Positions 12,138 through 23,029 of a DNA stretch of 64,000 bases are shown one piece after another. Positions within the stretch are counted from its first letter, which is position 1, and each line of letters starts with the position of its first letter. The DNA is from Erythrophleum ivorense (lineage: Eukaryota; Streptophyta; Magnoliopsida; Fabales; Fabaceae). The stretch lies in assembly GCA_026724425.1 (NCBI GenBank), contig JAIUCV010000117.1, positions 2,141,501-2,205,500 on the forward strand, given 5' to 3'. A program made the translations under genes and the position numbers. The notes under the pieces were generated by a model. That model worked only from the letters and a program-made list of their open reading frames with translations, did not search any database and was not told where the DNA came from.

Positions 12138-12808
12138 TGTATTTCGTGTTCTCCTTATGTAAAACTATGTAAAACTATGTACACAATGTGACTTTTCTGC
12201 ATTTTCAGGTTTTGAAGTTGAAACAAATGATTAATCTTTGGAAAAGATTTTGGTAAACAAACGAGTTAATGTGTGCAAAAATTACGAAATTACACACATT
12301 ATAATGTGTGCAAAAATTACTCCGCAAACAAATTTATTAATGTGTGCAAAAATTACGAAATAATAAGAAAAGAGTTGATTAGGAAGATACCACACAATAT
12401 CAACCATATACTTTTAAGGTCACTTTGCTAAAAATAACCAAAGTCAGATGATACAATTGAAAAAATCAAGTTTTGCAACATCTTAATGCATAAAATACTC
12501 AGAATCATATACTAATCATCGAAAGTCAACGGTAAAACTAGAAAACATACGTTTAAGATTAGGTAATACTAATTAAACTCAGAAACATTGAAAGTATAAC
12601 TATGTGCAAGTTTGGTACAACTACTATCTTTGGTATAACTATGTGCATTCGTTTTTAAGGAAAGACGGCGCGACGGCGCTCTTTTTTCACGTGTGGGTTT
12701 AGTTATTTTTAAATATAATAACTTATATCCTACTTTTCTCCTTTTTCTCTCTTTCTCTTTCTTTCTTTAGATATTCTTATATTATTCTATGTCTCGTCTC
12801 TATCTATC

Positions 12809-12851
<43 letters not shown>

Positions 12852-12949
12852 ATTTCTCTCACACTCAATCTCGAGAGAACCGAGACATCTTTCCCCCCGC
12901 CGCTCCATCCGCTCAAAACCCTAGATCTCCAGATCTAAGAATACTTAAG
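12138..12949 (+). promoter_or_regulatory. vanA-vanB spacer with short repeats and vanB promoter
   Basis: The unit AATGTGTGCAAAAATTAC occurs three times (near 12268, 12303 and 12339), two of them followed by GAAAT. The 18-bp perfect palindrome CACACATTATAATGTGTG is at 12293-12310. GTAATACTA, the reverse complement of TAGTATTAC, is at 12563-12571. A (CT)n microsatellite lies at about 12811-12846, shortly before the vanB start. Confidence 0.55.
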
Positions 12950-13428
12950 ATGGCCTGGAGAAATTTAGACAAGTCGCACCCAGATTACTACTCCATGAAG
13001 GAAGCCATGAAGGAGGAGGCCTGGAGAACTCTCGTCGCAGATGGTCAATACGGCGTTCCGCAGAGATGTCCATGTGGGGAACGAATCTTCCATGAGATTT
13101 CGCAAATCGAAGGAGACTTGGGGAACAGATACTTTACCTGCGAGAAGTATAAGGCGAGTTCTCATTCTCATTTGTGTATTTAAAATCGAGAAAATCTCTT
13201 CATAATTATTCAATCTATCTTCATGTGCAGAATGATGGTTTCCACTGGCGCATTCCTTGGTTTGATGCTGTCGACGAAGAATTTGCAAGGTTAAGGAAGG
13301 AGGTGGATGACCAGGCTAAGAAACTTCGAATTCTGTCAAGTCTTGAATTTCAGGTGAAACAACTGAGGGATGAGCTACAAAACCAGCGTGAAAAGATGGC
13401 AAAGCTGAATGAGACCGTGTCAGAGTGA
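12950..13428 (+). CDS. GRF-type zinc-finger / coiled-coil protein of the VANDAL (vanB-like)
   Basis: Two exons, 12950-13156 and 13231-13428, giving 134 residues. Exon 1 holds the first cysteine pair of a GRF-like zinc finger (PQRCPCGERIFHEIS) and the third cysteine (YFTCEKYK). Exon 2 continues NDGFHWRIPWFDAVDEEF and then a heptad-rich coiled coil (LRKEVDDQAKKLRIL...VKQLRDELQNQREKMAKL). The join that keeps the conserved finger needs a GC donor (TATAAG/GCGAGT); a GT donor five bases earlier would shift frame. Small proteins of this design are common companions of plant MULE transposases. I know no function. Calling it vanB rests on its place between vanA and vanC. Confidence 0.65.
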
Positions 13429-13521
13429 TTTAATTATGAGAATTATGCTATGTAATGTGATTTAACAATATAATTATGCTAGTGTCGAACAATATATCTC
13501 CTCCTTTTTTGTGTTTCGCTT

Positions 13522-13820
13522 AAAATGAAATCAACTTAGTTTTCTCTACTTTTACCAGTTTTTCAAAATGAAATCAACTTAGTTTTACCAGTTTTACCAG
13601 TTTAGACAAAATGAAACCAAGTTTAGTTTTACCAGTAATACCAGTTAGACAAAATGAAACCAACTTAGTTTTACCAGTTTTACCAGTTTGACAAAATGAA
13701 ACCAACTTAGTTTTACCAGTTTTACCAGTTTAGACAAAATGAAACCAACCTAGTTTTACCAGTTTTACCAGCTTTACAAAATGAAACCAACCTAGTTTTA
13801 CCAGTTTTACCAAAATGAAA
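13522..13820. repeat. ~42-bp tandem repeat rich in TTTTACCAG
   Basis: About seven copies of a unit reading AAAATGAAACCAACTTAG, then TTTTACCAGTTTTACCAG, then TTTGAC or similar. Starts are near 13522, 13566, 13608, 13653, 13694, 13737 and 13779. One copy has ACCAGTAATACCAG, one mismatch from the reverse complement of TAGTATTAC. The array separates the converging 3' ends of the vanB-like and VANC-like genes. Confidence 0.85.
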
Positions 13821-13845
13821 TCATATCAAGACAAGATAGTTTTCC

Positions 13846-16665
13846 CTATTTTTTGGAAGTTTCCGCCCTCAGCCTTGTGGTCATCCTTGTTGGCTCCTCA
13901 GCAGCCGCCTTTAGCCTTTTGTTAATTTCATCAAGCTGCCGTTGTTCAGGTGTCCTCTTCTTTGATTTCATCTTAGTGCGCTTAAACCTTGGTCTAGGGG
14001 GGATAGCGTCTTTTGGTGCTTCCTCCACGGTCTCCTACAAATATATACAAATGTTTGCTAAGAATAAAGATATTAACAAAGAAATTGCAAATCGAATCTA
14101 ATGTAAGCTAGTTTACCTTCTCTTTCCCGGTTTCTTCCTCTATTTCCACACCCTTACCAGTTTCTTCCTCTATTTGCACACCCTTATCACCTTGTCCACC
14201 TTCCACATTATCCTATAATCAAATAAATTGCAAATACTTGTTATCATTCAAAAATATGCTTTCTCATCTTCTAATGTAAGCTACTTTACCTTCTCTTTGA
14301 CGGGTTCTTCCTCCATTTCAACACTCCCACCACCTTGTTCTCCTTCTTTCGACACATTATCCTACAATCAAAGAAATTGCAAATATTAAAAATGTAAAGA
14401 TAAATATTAAGTAATAAATTGCAAATATTACCTTCTCTGCTGCATTAGACTCGCCTTCTTTCTCTCTATTACCATTGACGCCTTCACGAGAGACGTTCTC
14501 CTCATATGTTCTCATATAACTTAATTGTTCGTTCACATATGCTTCCAATGGGGCGACTTTTTTCCCCAACTCGTCAACCTTCTCCACCAACCCTCCAACC
14601 ATGTCCTCGAATTTAGTCATGCGCTCATCCATCTCTTCCTTGAAACGGTTAAGGAGATCTACCACTGTGGGGTCCACCGGGGCGTTCACCGTTGGTTCAT
14701 CGTTCGCCGCCGCAGTCGCAGGTCCTTCTCCAGACCTGAAATCCACATCTTCTTTGAACATATTTTCAAAGAATACGGTAAATCCTTGACCAATACGATC
14801 CATCCAACTTTGGACAACGACGCAATGCTTGTCGTCTTCTTTCTTTTCAGTGATTTCGCGCAGGAGAGCTTTCTCAGCGCCGGATGGAATCAGCAAACTA
14901 TCAATGTCCTGCGAATAGAAAACAAGGACAAAAATTAAATTGTCTGTACCAGTTTTACCAGTTTTACTAGTTATCCAGTTGTACTAGTTATCCAGTTTTT
15001 CCAGTTTTACTAACCTTGGTTGCACCAAGTTCGGCATTTATTTGTTCAAACGGAAATCCTTTCATCTCGCTTGATGTGAACTTTGATCTGCACATCCTAG
15101 GACAACCTTCGTCTGCACCGGGAACAGGTACTCGGAACTTCATCCGCAATGGTGCAATTGCCTCAAAAGCTAAGAGCTACACAAGATACATATTATTAGA
15201 GTTAGCCTCATTTCGGTTATACTTAGTAGAAAAAATGACTAAAACTTCAAATGAATTTTACCTCTAAAGGAATACAAAAACCACTTATCGGCCATAATAC
15301 TGGATTCTTCACATTCTCCTTAACAAACCCTCCAAAATGATTCATTGTGTGAGCGATCTGTTCAAGCATATGATCAAATGACAATCTCCCCCACGGAAAT
15401 GTCCTGCACAACTCAAGATCATTGACCGCTCTCAGTAGGAATGGATCCACAGACGGAGCTTCTTTACCAGTCTTGACCAGGCCTTTGATAATGCTTGATA
15501 AAAAGAATAGGACCGCCATGTTCAACCTATCTCTAGCAGCTCCCATTTCAAGTAGCTTCGCTTTCACGTCTTGATACCTTATTTTTGATCCCTTTTTAAA
15601 ATACTTATCGACAAAATCCATCTTACCCATTTGAGACCCGCTTCCCGCAAACTCGACTGGATAGTTATGGCAGTCTAATCCCGATATCAACGCATGTTCT
15701 TTTATGCTATAGCGAATGGGAACACCATTAACCACGAACCAAGTTTCTTTTTCCTTCTCAGTACAAGCTGTTCGGAGAAGTAGCATCCACATGCCCTGAA
15801 GCTTGTGGTTTTTGTCCCTTGGCATGTGAAGAATATGTTTGAATTGGGGGTGCGTCTCAAACCAACTTCTCTCTCGCTTTGTAAGTGGAGGATTCAGATC
15901 ACTAAGAAGCGTCTCCAATGCGCCGGCGATGTAACACCTCGTCGAGATCTTTATTTTCTTCTTATACTCACTCGGTGGAAAGTACATCTGCAAAGGTTGC
16001 ATTGGTTCCACTTCCTGCAAAATACGAGCAAAATCCATAGTTTTATCAAGTTATACTTCCTTCTAGAGCCGAAATCTACTACAATTAACAACACACACGA
16101 AATCTACTACAATCTATACCCGAAATCTACTACAATTCACACACGAAATCTACTACAATCTAGACCCGAAATCTACTACAATCTAGACCCGAAATCTACT
16201 ACAATTCACACACGAAATCTACTACAATCTAGACCCGAAATCTACTACAATCTAGACCCGAAATCTACTACAATTCACACACGAAATCTACTACAATCTA
16301 GACCCGAAATCTACTACAATCTAGAGCCGAAATCTACTACAAAACAATGAATTGCATCAAATGATTCTCAAAGATTTCTACTAATATATTGAATTGATCG
16401 GGATACTTACACTTCCATCTTCCTCATCTTGACGGTCACTCACTGTTCGACTGCTATTTCCGTCGGAATTCTCTTCTTCCTCCGAATTCATCTCTCTTAC
16501 CTCGTTATCCTCCTCACTCTGCTCGGAATTCTCCTCTCTTTGCTCGGAATTCTCCTCTCTTTCGAATCGCGTCGGAGGGAATCCAGTCTGAGGGTCTTCT
16601 TCCTCCACGATTTGAGATGGAGGCATTTCTCCCAAGCGACGACGGAGGTTTTTAGTTCGAACCAT
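13846..16665 (-). CDS. DUF1985 protein, VANC-like candidate anti-silencing factor
   Basis: Seven exons on the minus strand, all in phase: 16411-16665, 16014-15262, 15176-15015, 14908-14432, 14361-14290, 14212-14117, 14034-13846; 667 residues. Exon 1 encodes a basic start (MVRTKNLRRRLGEMPPS) and an acidic Glu/Ser stretch. Exon 2 is a complete DUF1985 domain (CYIAGALETLLSDLN...KHILHMPRDKNHKLQGMWML...LISGLDCHNYP). Exon 4 has a predicted coiled coil (RFKEEMDERMTKFEDMVGG). Exons 5 and 6 encode related acidic repeats (DNVSKEG, DNVEGGQ; EEETGK). The C-terminus is basic (RFKRTKMKSKKRTPEQRQ). DUF1985 is the domain of VANC proteins, which in A. thaliana bind short motifs and cause loss of DNA methylation on their own VANDAL family. 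The role here is inferred from domain and position. Confidence 0.8.
14940..15014. repeat. short CCAGTT-rich repeat inside VANC intron 3
   Basis: About seven irregular copies of ACCAGTTTT, ACTAGTTAT or TCCAGTTTT lie in the intron between exons 15015-15176 and 14432-14908. They resemble the ACCAG-rich array at 13522-13820 and may belong to the same motif family. Confidence 0.6.
16066..16341. repeat. 12-copy 22-24-bp tandem repeat in VANC intron 1
   Basis: Twelve units share the core CGAAATCTACTACAA. Spacers alternate as TCTAGACC, TCTAGACC, TTCACACA, so a higher-order period of about 69 bp (three units) is visible, repeated three times. It sits between exon 1 (ends 16411) and exon 2 (starts 16014) of the VANC-like gene. 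Confidence 0.9.
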
Positions 16666-17000
16666 CTTCAACGCGATTAACAATCTCGGGATTTCGACAG
16701 TGGGAAATAGGGGGAAATCGGAGGGAGAGGATTTGAAAAATTGAATTCTCAATCGTAGAAGGGAAAAAGGAATTAGGAAACGCGATTTCTCTTTTTCAGT
16801 TAGGGTATCCGATTAAGTTGGTTTTGGGTCGGGTTTATCCTGGTTGGGTCTGTAAATAACTGAAATAGTGAAGGTCAATCTTGTAATCAACTGGGTTTTT
16901 GAATTTAAAATAAATCAAAAATAATATTCATTTTATCGCTGGATATTTGAGATTAGTTTTCCTTCAACAGGGGCATGAGAGACGAAATCCCAATATATAC

Positions 17001-18030
17001 TAGGGTAAAACACATAGCCACTTATATAGTTAAATGAACTAAGTTGTTTTTTGTTTTCTTCTTGCAATTCTTCTACTATGTTGTCTTTTATTTTGAACAA
17101 TAAATCAAAAATATAATAAAATGGTATTTGCTAACCGATAAGTATTTTTTATGATAGTTCTGTTTTTATCTTATATTAGATTTAGTTTGATTTGTTTTGA
17201 TTTAGAGAGTCAAAACTCAAATAATTAGCTAATTTATCAATTTTGAGAAAGTACGATTTAGAAGTTTAGATTACAATATAGGTTTAAATTTTTAGGCATG
17301 TATTATAGTTTTAAAAATTTAGAGATAATTAATTATTGTAACCATGAAGCAAAATATATTGAAAAGACGTTAAAATATAGAAGTATAATGTTTTATCACC
17401 ACAAATAATACATTAATATATATTTGAGACGAAAATGGCACCGAGGGAAATAATATTACAGAGACTTAAACACAAACAACTATTTTAAGGAGGGTTATTG
17501 GAAGTAGAATTTGTGTGGATTTTAAAGATTTTAAAAGTTAAAAGAATTATTAAATTTATAAAGAGTTTTTGTTAGATTTGAAAATAGTATGTAAATTTAG
17601 AAAATCAATCAAAATATTTTATTGTAAGAGATTTTGAAAATCTAAAGGTTATTGGTAGTATTTTGAAATTTTTGTTTTATGAGTTAATTTGTTTAAAATC
17701 TATCTCCCAATAACAAGGATTTTAATGGATTCATAAAATCATTAAAACACAAACTTTTTGAATAACAATATATTATGTATGAAATTTAAAAATCGTCAAA
17801 CCAATAATAATGAATTTTAGTAAGATTATCAGAATTCATAAACTAATAACAACAAATTCTTAAAATTTTAAAAATTCTTTGAAATCTATCTCCCAATAAT
17901 CTTTAATATCAAGTTATCTCCATGTAACATTATCCTGGAATATTTGGGTGATCAAAACAACATAACAGAATTAACTCCACCGTATCAAAATAGTATAGTA
18001 CAGAAATATAGAACACTGTGTTTTAATAAT
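17001..18030. other. AT-rich spacer right of the VANDAL
   Basis: No coding signal. At 17495-17900 the phrase CTATCTCCCAATAA and related AAAATTTTAAA runs recur in direct and inverted form, as in a decayed AT-rich MITE. Not classified. Confidence 0.35.
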
Positions 18031-18567
18031 TTACAACAAACTCAACCAAATGAAAGTTACAAAAGCAGATTCACGTGGGGTCTTGAGAGAAGGCTCTAGA
18101 AATTTATCTTCGAGCATTCCAACAATGACATCGGAATCAGCCACCACTTTGCAGCAAAACTTTCCTTTTCGGGCTAATTTATATTTAAGAACCTAGAAAT
18201 ACAAAAACTTATGTGATTCAGAGAAATTGATAACAACACACAAATTTACAGAGGATAGTGATACAATACAAAATTGTGTTCCAAAAAAGAATAGAAAAAT
18301 CTTCACTTCGTTGTACTCCTCATCCAAAGATTTTTCGGTGGTTTTTGGAGTTACTGTTATGCTAATCAAATTCTATCTGTAATGATTGGGTTCATAAAAC
18401 TTACCACAAGAGACGGTAATCAGATGGATCTTATAGGGAAGCTTATTCTCCTCAAGGGATTCACGAATCTGTTTGGCTGAGGAAGACCTAGAAGAAAAAA
18501 GAAAAGATTCCACCACATTAATCCCAAAAAAATTTAATCACATATGAACAAAAGTAAAAGCGTTCAT
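18031..18567 (-). CDS. possible small four-exon gene, unknown
   Basis: Four short exons join in one frame by canonical GT-AG introns: 18567-18542, 18487-18405, 18353-18307, 18192-18031; 105 residues. Recognisable pieces are SSSAKQIRESLEENKLPYKI, then VTPKTTEKSLDEEYNE, then VLKYKLARKGKFCCKVVADS and VIVGMLEDKFLEPSLKTP. I do not recognise the family. Agreement of three introns with one open frame is unlikely in random AT-rich DNA, and the peptide is charged and balanced like real protein. It could be a genuine small gene, the tail of a larger gene, or a recent pseudogene. It lies about 1 kb from the 3' end of WSD1, on the same strand. Confidence 0.4.
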
Positions 18568-19095
18568 TGCAGAGAGTAAATCAAGAGGCGGAAGCCGCGG
18601 GTATGATATCAAATATGATCTACACAACAGAAATTGATTACACGTTGGGAGTAAGTTCACGCGAGAGAGAGGGCCAAAAAGAGTAAGAATAAGAGAAAGA
18701 TAATTTGGTCATTAATACACGTTATACAGAGAATATTCTAGATTTCAATATGGCTATTTACTTAATTTTGCATTTTTTGTGGTTATTTATGCTAATTTCT
18801 CTATATATTTTAGTATACGATACATTATTGTCATTTTGTACCATTTCTATTTGTACTGCTATTTTTCATACCAACTGTTTTTTTTGTAATACACTACTAT
18901 TCTTTACGTCACCAATCGTAGCATATATCTACAAAATTAACACTTCACAACTTTTTGGTCTTATATCTTTAACAAAAAAAAAAAAAAAAAAAAACTTTTT
19001 GTTCTTATATCAATTTGAATATTTTTTGTTTTTCAAATAAATAAAAAAACTTCATATTTATTAATTGGATAGCGATGGCCAAACATTGACATGCT
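18568..19095. other. spacer with poly-A tract
   Basis: AT-rich, with a run of about 20 A at 18971-18992. No gene seen. Confidence 0.35.
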
Positions 19096-22040
19096 TCAGA
19101 CCTCCATTTTATGAGATCTTCTCTCCTGTGCAGCAGATTTGATCATCTTGAGCGATTCTACCATATCTTCACATAGTTGATGAGGATCTGGAATTGTTGT
19201 CGTATCCACAGCTAGATTGATGATAATCTTATTTACGTAGCTTATAAAATGGAGATTGAGCGCCTTGTTAATCATCAAGCAACAACCATAAAACAATAAA
19301 TTAATTAATGTCATCAAATTTTTTAAAAAATAAAAAAAATTAGAAAAGTAAAATGATATTCTTAATTAAGAAGAGCATGATAACTATATTCTTATGAAAA
19401 AAGAAAGAAACAAACTTACTTGTGATCCAACTAATGCACTTGCTGCGACATACGAAATTGGATGGCCAAATAAACTTATGTCTTCGTGTGGACCTTTCAC
19501 ATTTGAAAATGCCAATGATGTGTGACCAAATATCCTCTTTCCCAAAGCTTCTACTGCCTATTATTTCTTCCAAATGAGAAAAATTAGCAGTATTCATAAG
19601 AAAATACATGGATTGAACTAATATAATAAGTTTCGTATTTCACCTTTCCCCCAAAAAATTTCAAGGTGAACTTAATGATTCCATAGAAAATAAATGCCTC
19701 CAAAGAGATTTTCTTCTTATCCATAGTAGCTTTGGCTCGTCGAACATACTCCAACGGATCATTCTCTGATTTGATCCATATGGGAAATATAATAGTTCCT
19801 ATGAAATTTCCCCATCTACACTTTGAACCCTTCGCCATCATATTTGCCAACTCCTACATTTTCATATATTTATTAAAATCTTACATTCTAACTAATAATA
19901 AAAAAATTGTTGGTGTAGGATTGTAGTTATGTTGAGTATCACCTCTATATTCGTTGCTGGTCTTAGGTTTATAGCTACAGCTCCACGAACACGGATTTTG
20001 TCTAAGATTTGTTTCTTCTGGACCGTTGTATGTCCATCTGTCAAGTAATTTTCAAGTATTCGAACAGTTGTCATTTGTCAAGGAAGTATTTTTAACAACA
20101 GAAAATATGTATTAACAGTACTGTACTATAGTATCTCGTGGGAAACCTAACATTATGAAAAATATATTATTTCAAAAGTTACATTTTAGTAGCTGAATAG
20201 TTATTACTATTCTTACAACAAGAAAAGTAACGAGTTAATTCTATAACTATATATTAGAAATAAAATATATGAAGTCTGATGTTTGTAACAATAGAGAGTA
20301 TTTAGAATTATAAATAAATGTCGACATCAAATAATTAGTGCTTAGCTTTCTAGTACCAAAATTTAAATAAGAGCGAGTACCCTATGATGGTAAAGTGGTT
20401 GAGTACAGGCCCGGTTAGTAAGGTGTGTGAGGTGGGATATGTCTCAGGGTCCATTTAATTTTAGTCACATTTTCTTTAGATTTTAGGGCCTAATTTTTCT
20501 AAAAAATTATAAAATAGGGCACAAAATTACAAGAGTAGTTTTGTAATAGAATGTGTTTAAAACAAAATTAGCTGGACACAGGGCCCACGTTTTCATCGAT
20601 CCGGGAGTAACTCTGATTTGCCAACTTTAACCCAACAAAAAAAAAAACAAAACTCTAATTTACCAACTTTAACACAACAAAAAAAACAAAACTCTGATTT
20701 GCAAAACCTACGGTTCCATGCATCCTTGAGACATGGTTATATGATATCTACTAATTATCGACTCAGTAATAAATGTTTAGAAGACAGTATTAGTTTAGAA
20801 CAACTATTCTCTTTCGGTAGTTCTATCTTAATCATGTATTTAAAACATAAATTATTGAAAACTAAGTTTTGAGTGTATATGTCGTTTGCTAACAATATTA
20901 TTTAAGATAATATTACTAACAAAAGGAGAAGGGATTTGAATTTACCATATTTTTTACTCAAATATCTTGAGAGACCTGCTTGTGTCATTCCAAGAAGAAC
21001 ATCATTGACCTTCTGCAAAAAAAAAAGTATTATGAAATTATTAGTGTAAGACGAAATCATTAATGATCAATATAAAGGAAATAACGATAAATGTATACCA
21101 CGTTCATTGTGTTCTTCACTAACTTGACATCATCAAAACTTATTACCCGATGGATAACCTTCCAAGATTGAATTCCATCCTCGGGATTACCCATTAGAGG
21201 GGTTTTGGTATCCCGCAAGAAACATATTGTAAGCATTAACTTGGAAAATTCAATAAGAGTGGTAAAGGTGACTCTTATCATAAACCAAAATCCAGCAATT
21301 AACCACCAAGTCAAAGCCATGTAATCAACAGGTTTTGTTGTAGCCGTAGTAGTAGTAGAAACTAGCGCATCAGGGTCCGATGTTTTTCGTGAACAAGCAA
21401 CTAAAAGGGACATAAGAGACATTCCATCACCAATTGAGTGATGAATTCTAGCTAGAACTACAGATTCTGCATTTGATCTCTTTATGTTAAGCAAATGAAA
21501 TTCCCAAAGAGGTTTGGACATGTCCATTGGTGTATTGGCGATGCTTGAAGTATAGTCTTCTAAGAACTGATCAGGATTTTCAATGTTGGGGTAATCAAGA
21601 TCCGGAACAATAACATGATCTTCTACTCGGACACTAACAGGAATCCACACCGGTTCTCCTTTTTTCTTATAGTCTATCACCTGAAATTTCATAATTTATG
21701 ATTAGTGATATCTTTTATTTTAATTATTTTATTCATTTATACCCAATTTGTGTGTCTGCAGATAACAATATGCATGCATACGTCTTTTAACAAAAAAATA
21801 TAATATATATGCATGCGTACGTGTAGAATATATGTTTACCATTTTGCTAGAGAATCTGGGGGCATTGATCAATGTTTTCTGGATTCCTTCAATAAAGGAT
21901 GATGGGTTGCATCTAACTTTAAACCCAAAAGTTATCACAATGAACAGATTTGGGGAACTTAGCATCTGCGACATTGGGCTAAGCGGCTCCATTGGCGTTG
22001 TCTCTACCTCTTCCTTCTCCATAACTTGTTTATTTTTCAT
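19096..22040 (-). CDS. WSD1: wax ester synthase / diacylglycerol acyltransferase (WSD1 type)
   Basis: WSD1 joins fatty alcohol and acyl-CoA into cuticular wax esters at the ER. Seven exons in phase: 22040-21840, 21680-21099, 21012-20946, 20037-19943, 19853-19644, 19557-19420, 19263-19096; 486 residues, normal for the family. The active-site HHXXXDG motif is present as HHSIGDG in exon 2. A hydrophobic segment follows (WWLIAGFWFMIRVTFTTLI). The family phrases NDVLLGMTQAGLSRYL and SYVNKIIINLAVDT are in exons 3 and 7. Intron 3 (20038-20945) is long and holds foreign-looking sequence at about 20405-20610. No break was found. Likely orthologue of At5g37300 (from memory); a WSD paralogue is possible but the neighbours fit WSD1. 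Confidence 0.88.
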
Positions 22041-23029
22041 AGTACTATAGTTTAATGATTCTCCAACCTTTGTTTTAGATACCTCGCATTTATAGCATTG
22101 CTTCTTCTTTTTCTATGTCTTGTATTTTTCATATAGTACTATTATTAAATGGGGGTTGGTATTAGATTAGGACTTTGTGGTTATTATTTTGATTTTATCA
22201 ACAAAAAAGGGTGGTTGTAATTTTTGTGAATTTTCTTGTGTAGTTTAGAATTTATTCCTTCCCTTTGCCATACAAATCATTTTGATTTTCATAAACATAT
22301 TATGTTTAATATTAAAAAAAAAAAAAAAAACTTTATCTTTTAAAATACAGTTTGCTAAGAAGAAAGGAGAAATTCATTAAGTATGTATTACTAGAAGTTA
22401 ACATTAGGATATATTTGTTTAAAATGTAACAAAACATAAATTAGTTGCAATAATATTTTTCTAGCTACAGCACGACATGTTTTTACATTATGATGTTGAG
22501 GTAAAAATTCCTTTCTTTGTTTCTAGTGTGGGAAAATTTGTTATATGGGTTCGTTTATTGGAGGGTAAGCCTCGTTCGAGTTAGAAGCAATCACGTGGCA
22601 GTCTTATAACACCAATGTGGTTCGAAAATTGTTCAACCGAAAATTCAGCATTTTGAACTAAGGGCGGTGGTTTTGTGGTTTTTACTTACAAAAGAGTTGC
22701 TATGTGGGTCTATGTTAGGAATTAATCTCCTCAAGCGTGAAATGAATATCAGTCCCATTTGGCAAGTCGTAATATGTCATGTTTTAGATCCGTTAGAAAA
22801 CTTAGCGAGTGGATTACTCGATGGCCACACTTACCATATAAAAGAATAGTCGGGTGTAAAATATTCGGATCACCTTCAGATTATAAAAAAATGACATTTA
22901 AGACCACTGCATGGTTTGGTAAGAAACCATAAAGAATCAGGAAAAGAGATTCAAATTACTTAAATTAATAAAAAAAGATACAACCATTTGTAAGCGCTTT
23001 TTGGTGAGAGAAAAATAAGTTTGGCAGGT
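22041..23029. other. WSD1 upstream region
   Basis: Promoter and spacer of the minus-strand WSD1 gene. A poly-A run is at 22313-22331. No coding sequence that I can support. Confidence 0.35.

Larger units (their letters stand above)
8788..16991. mobile_element. VANDAL-type Mutator-like element, apparently complete
   Basis: The left end (GAGACATCATCTCTTGTATC) and the reverse complement of the right end (GGGATTTCGTCTCTCATGCC) share an imperfect terminal match, about 13 of 18 bases over the core TCRTCTCT...CCCT. They are flanked by AATATATAT (8779-8787) and AATATATAC (16992-17000), 8 of 9 identical, fitting the 9-bp target duplication of Mutator elements. Length is 8204 bp. Inside are a MuDR transposase gene, a GRF zinc-finger gene and a DUF1985 gene, the three-gene set of autonomous VANDAL elements (vanA, vanB, vanC). 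All three read without an internal stop. The boundaries are my inference from the paired ends; the gene content is firm. Confidence 0.8.

Noticed and set aside
22667..22849. 60-codon open frame upstream of WSD1
   Set aside because: No family resemblance, no splice or promoter support, and a length expected by chance.
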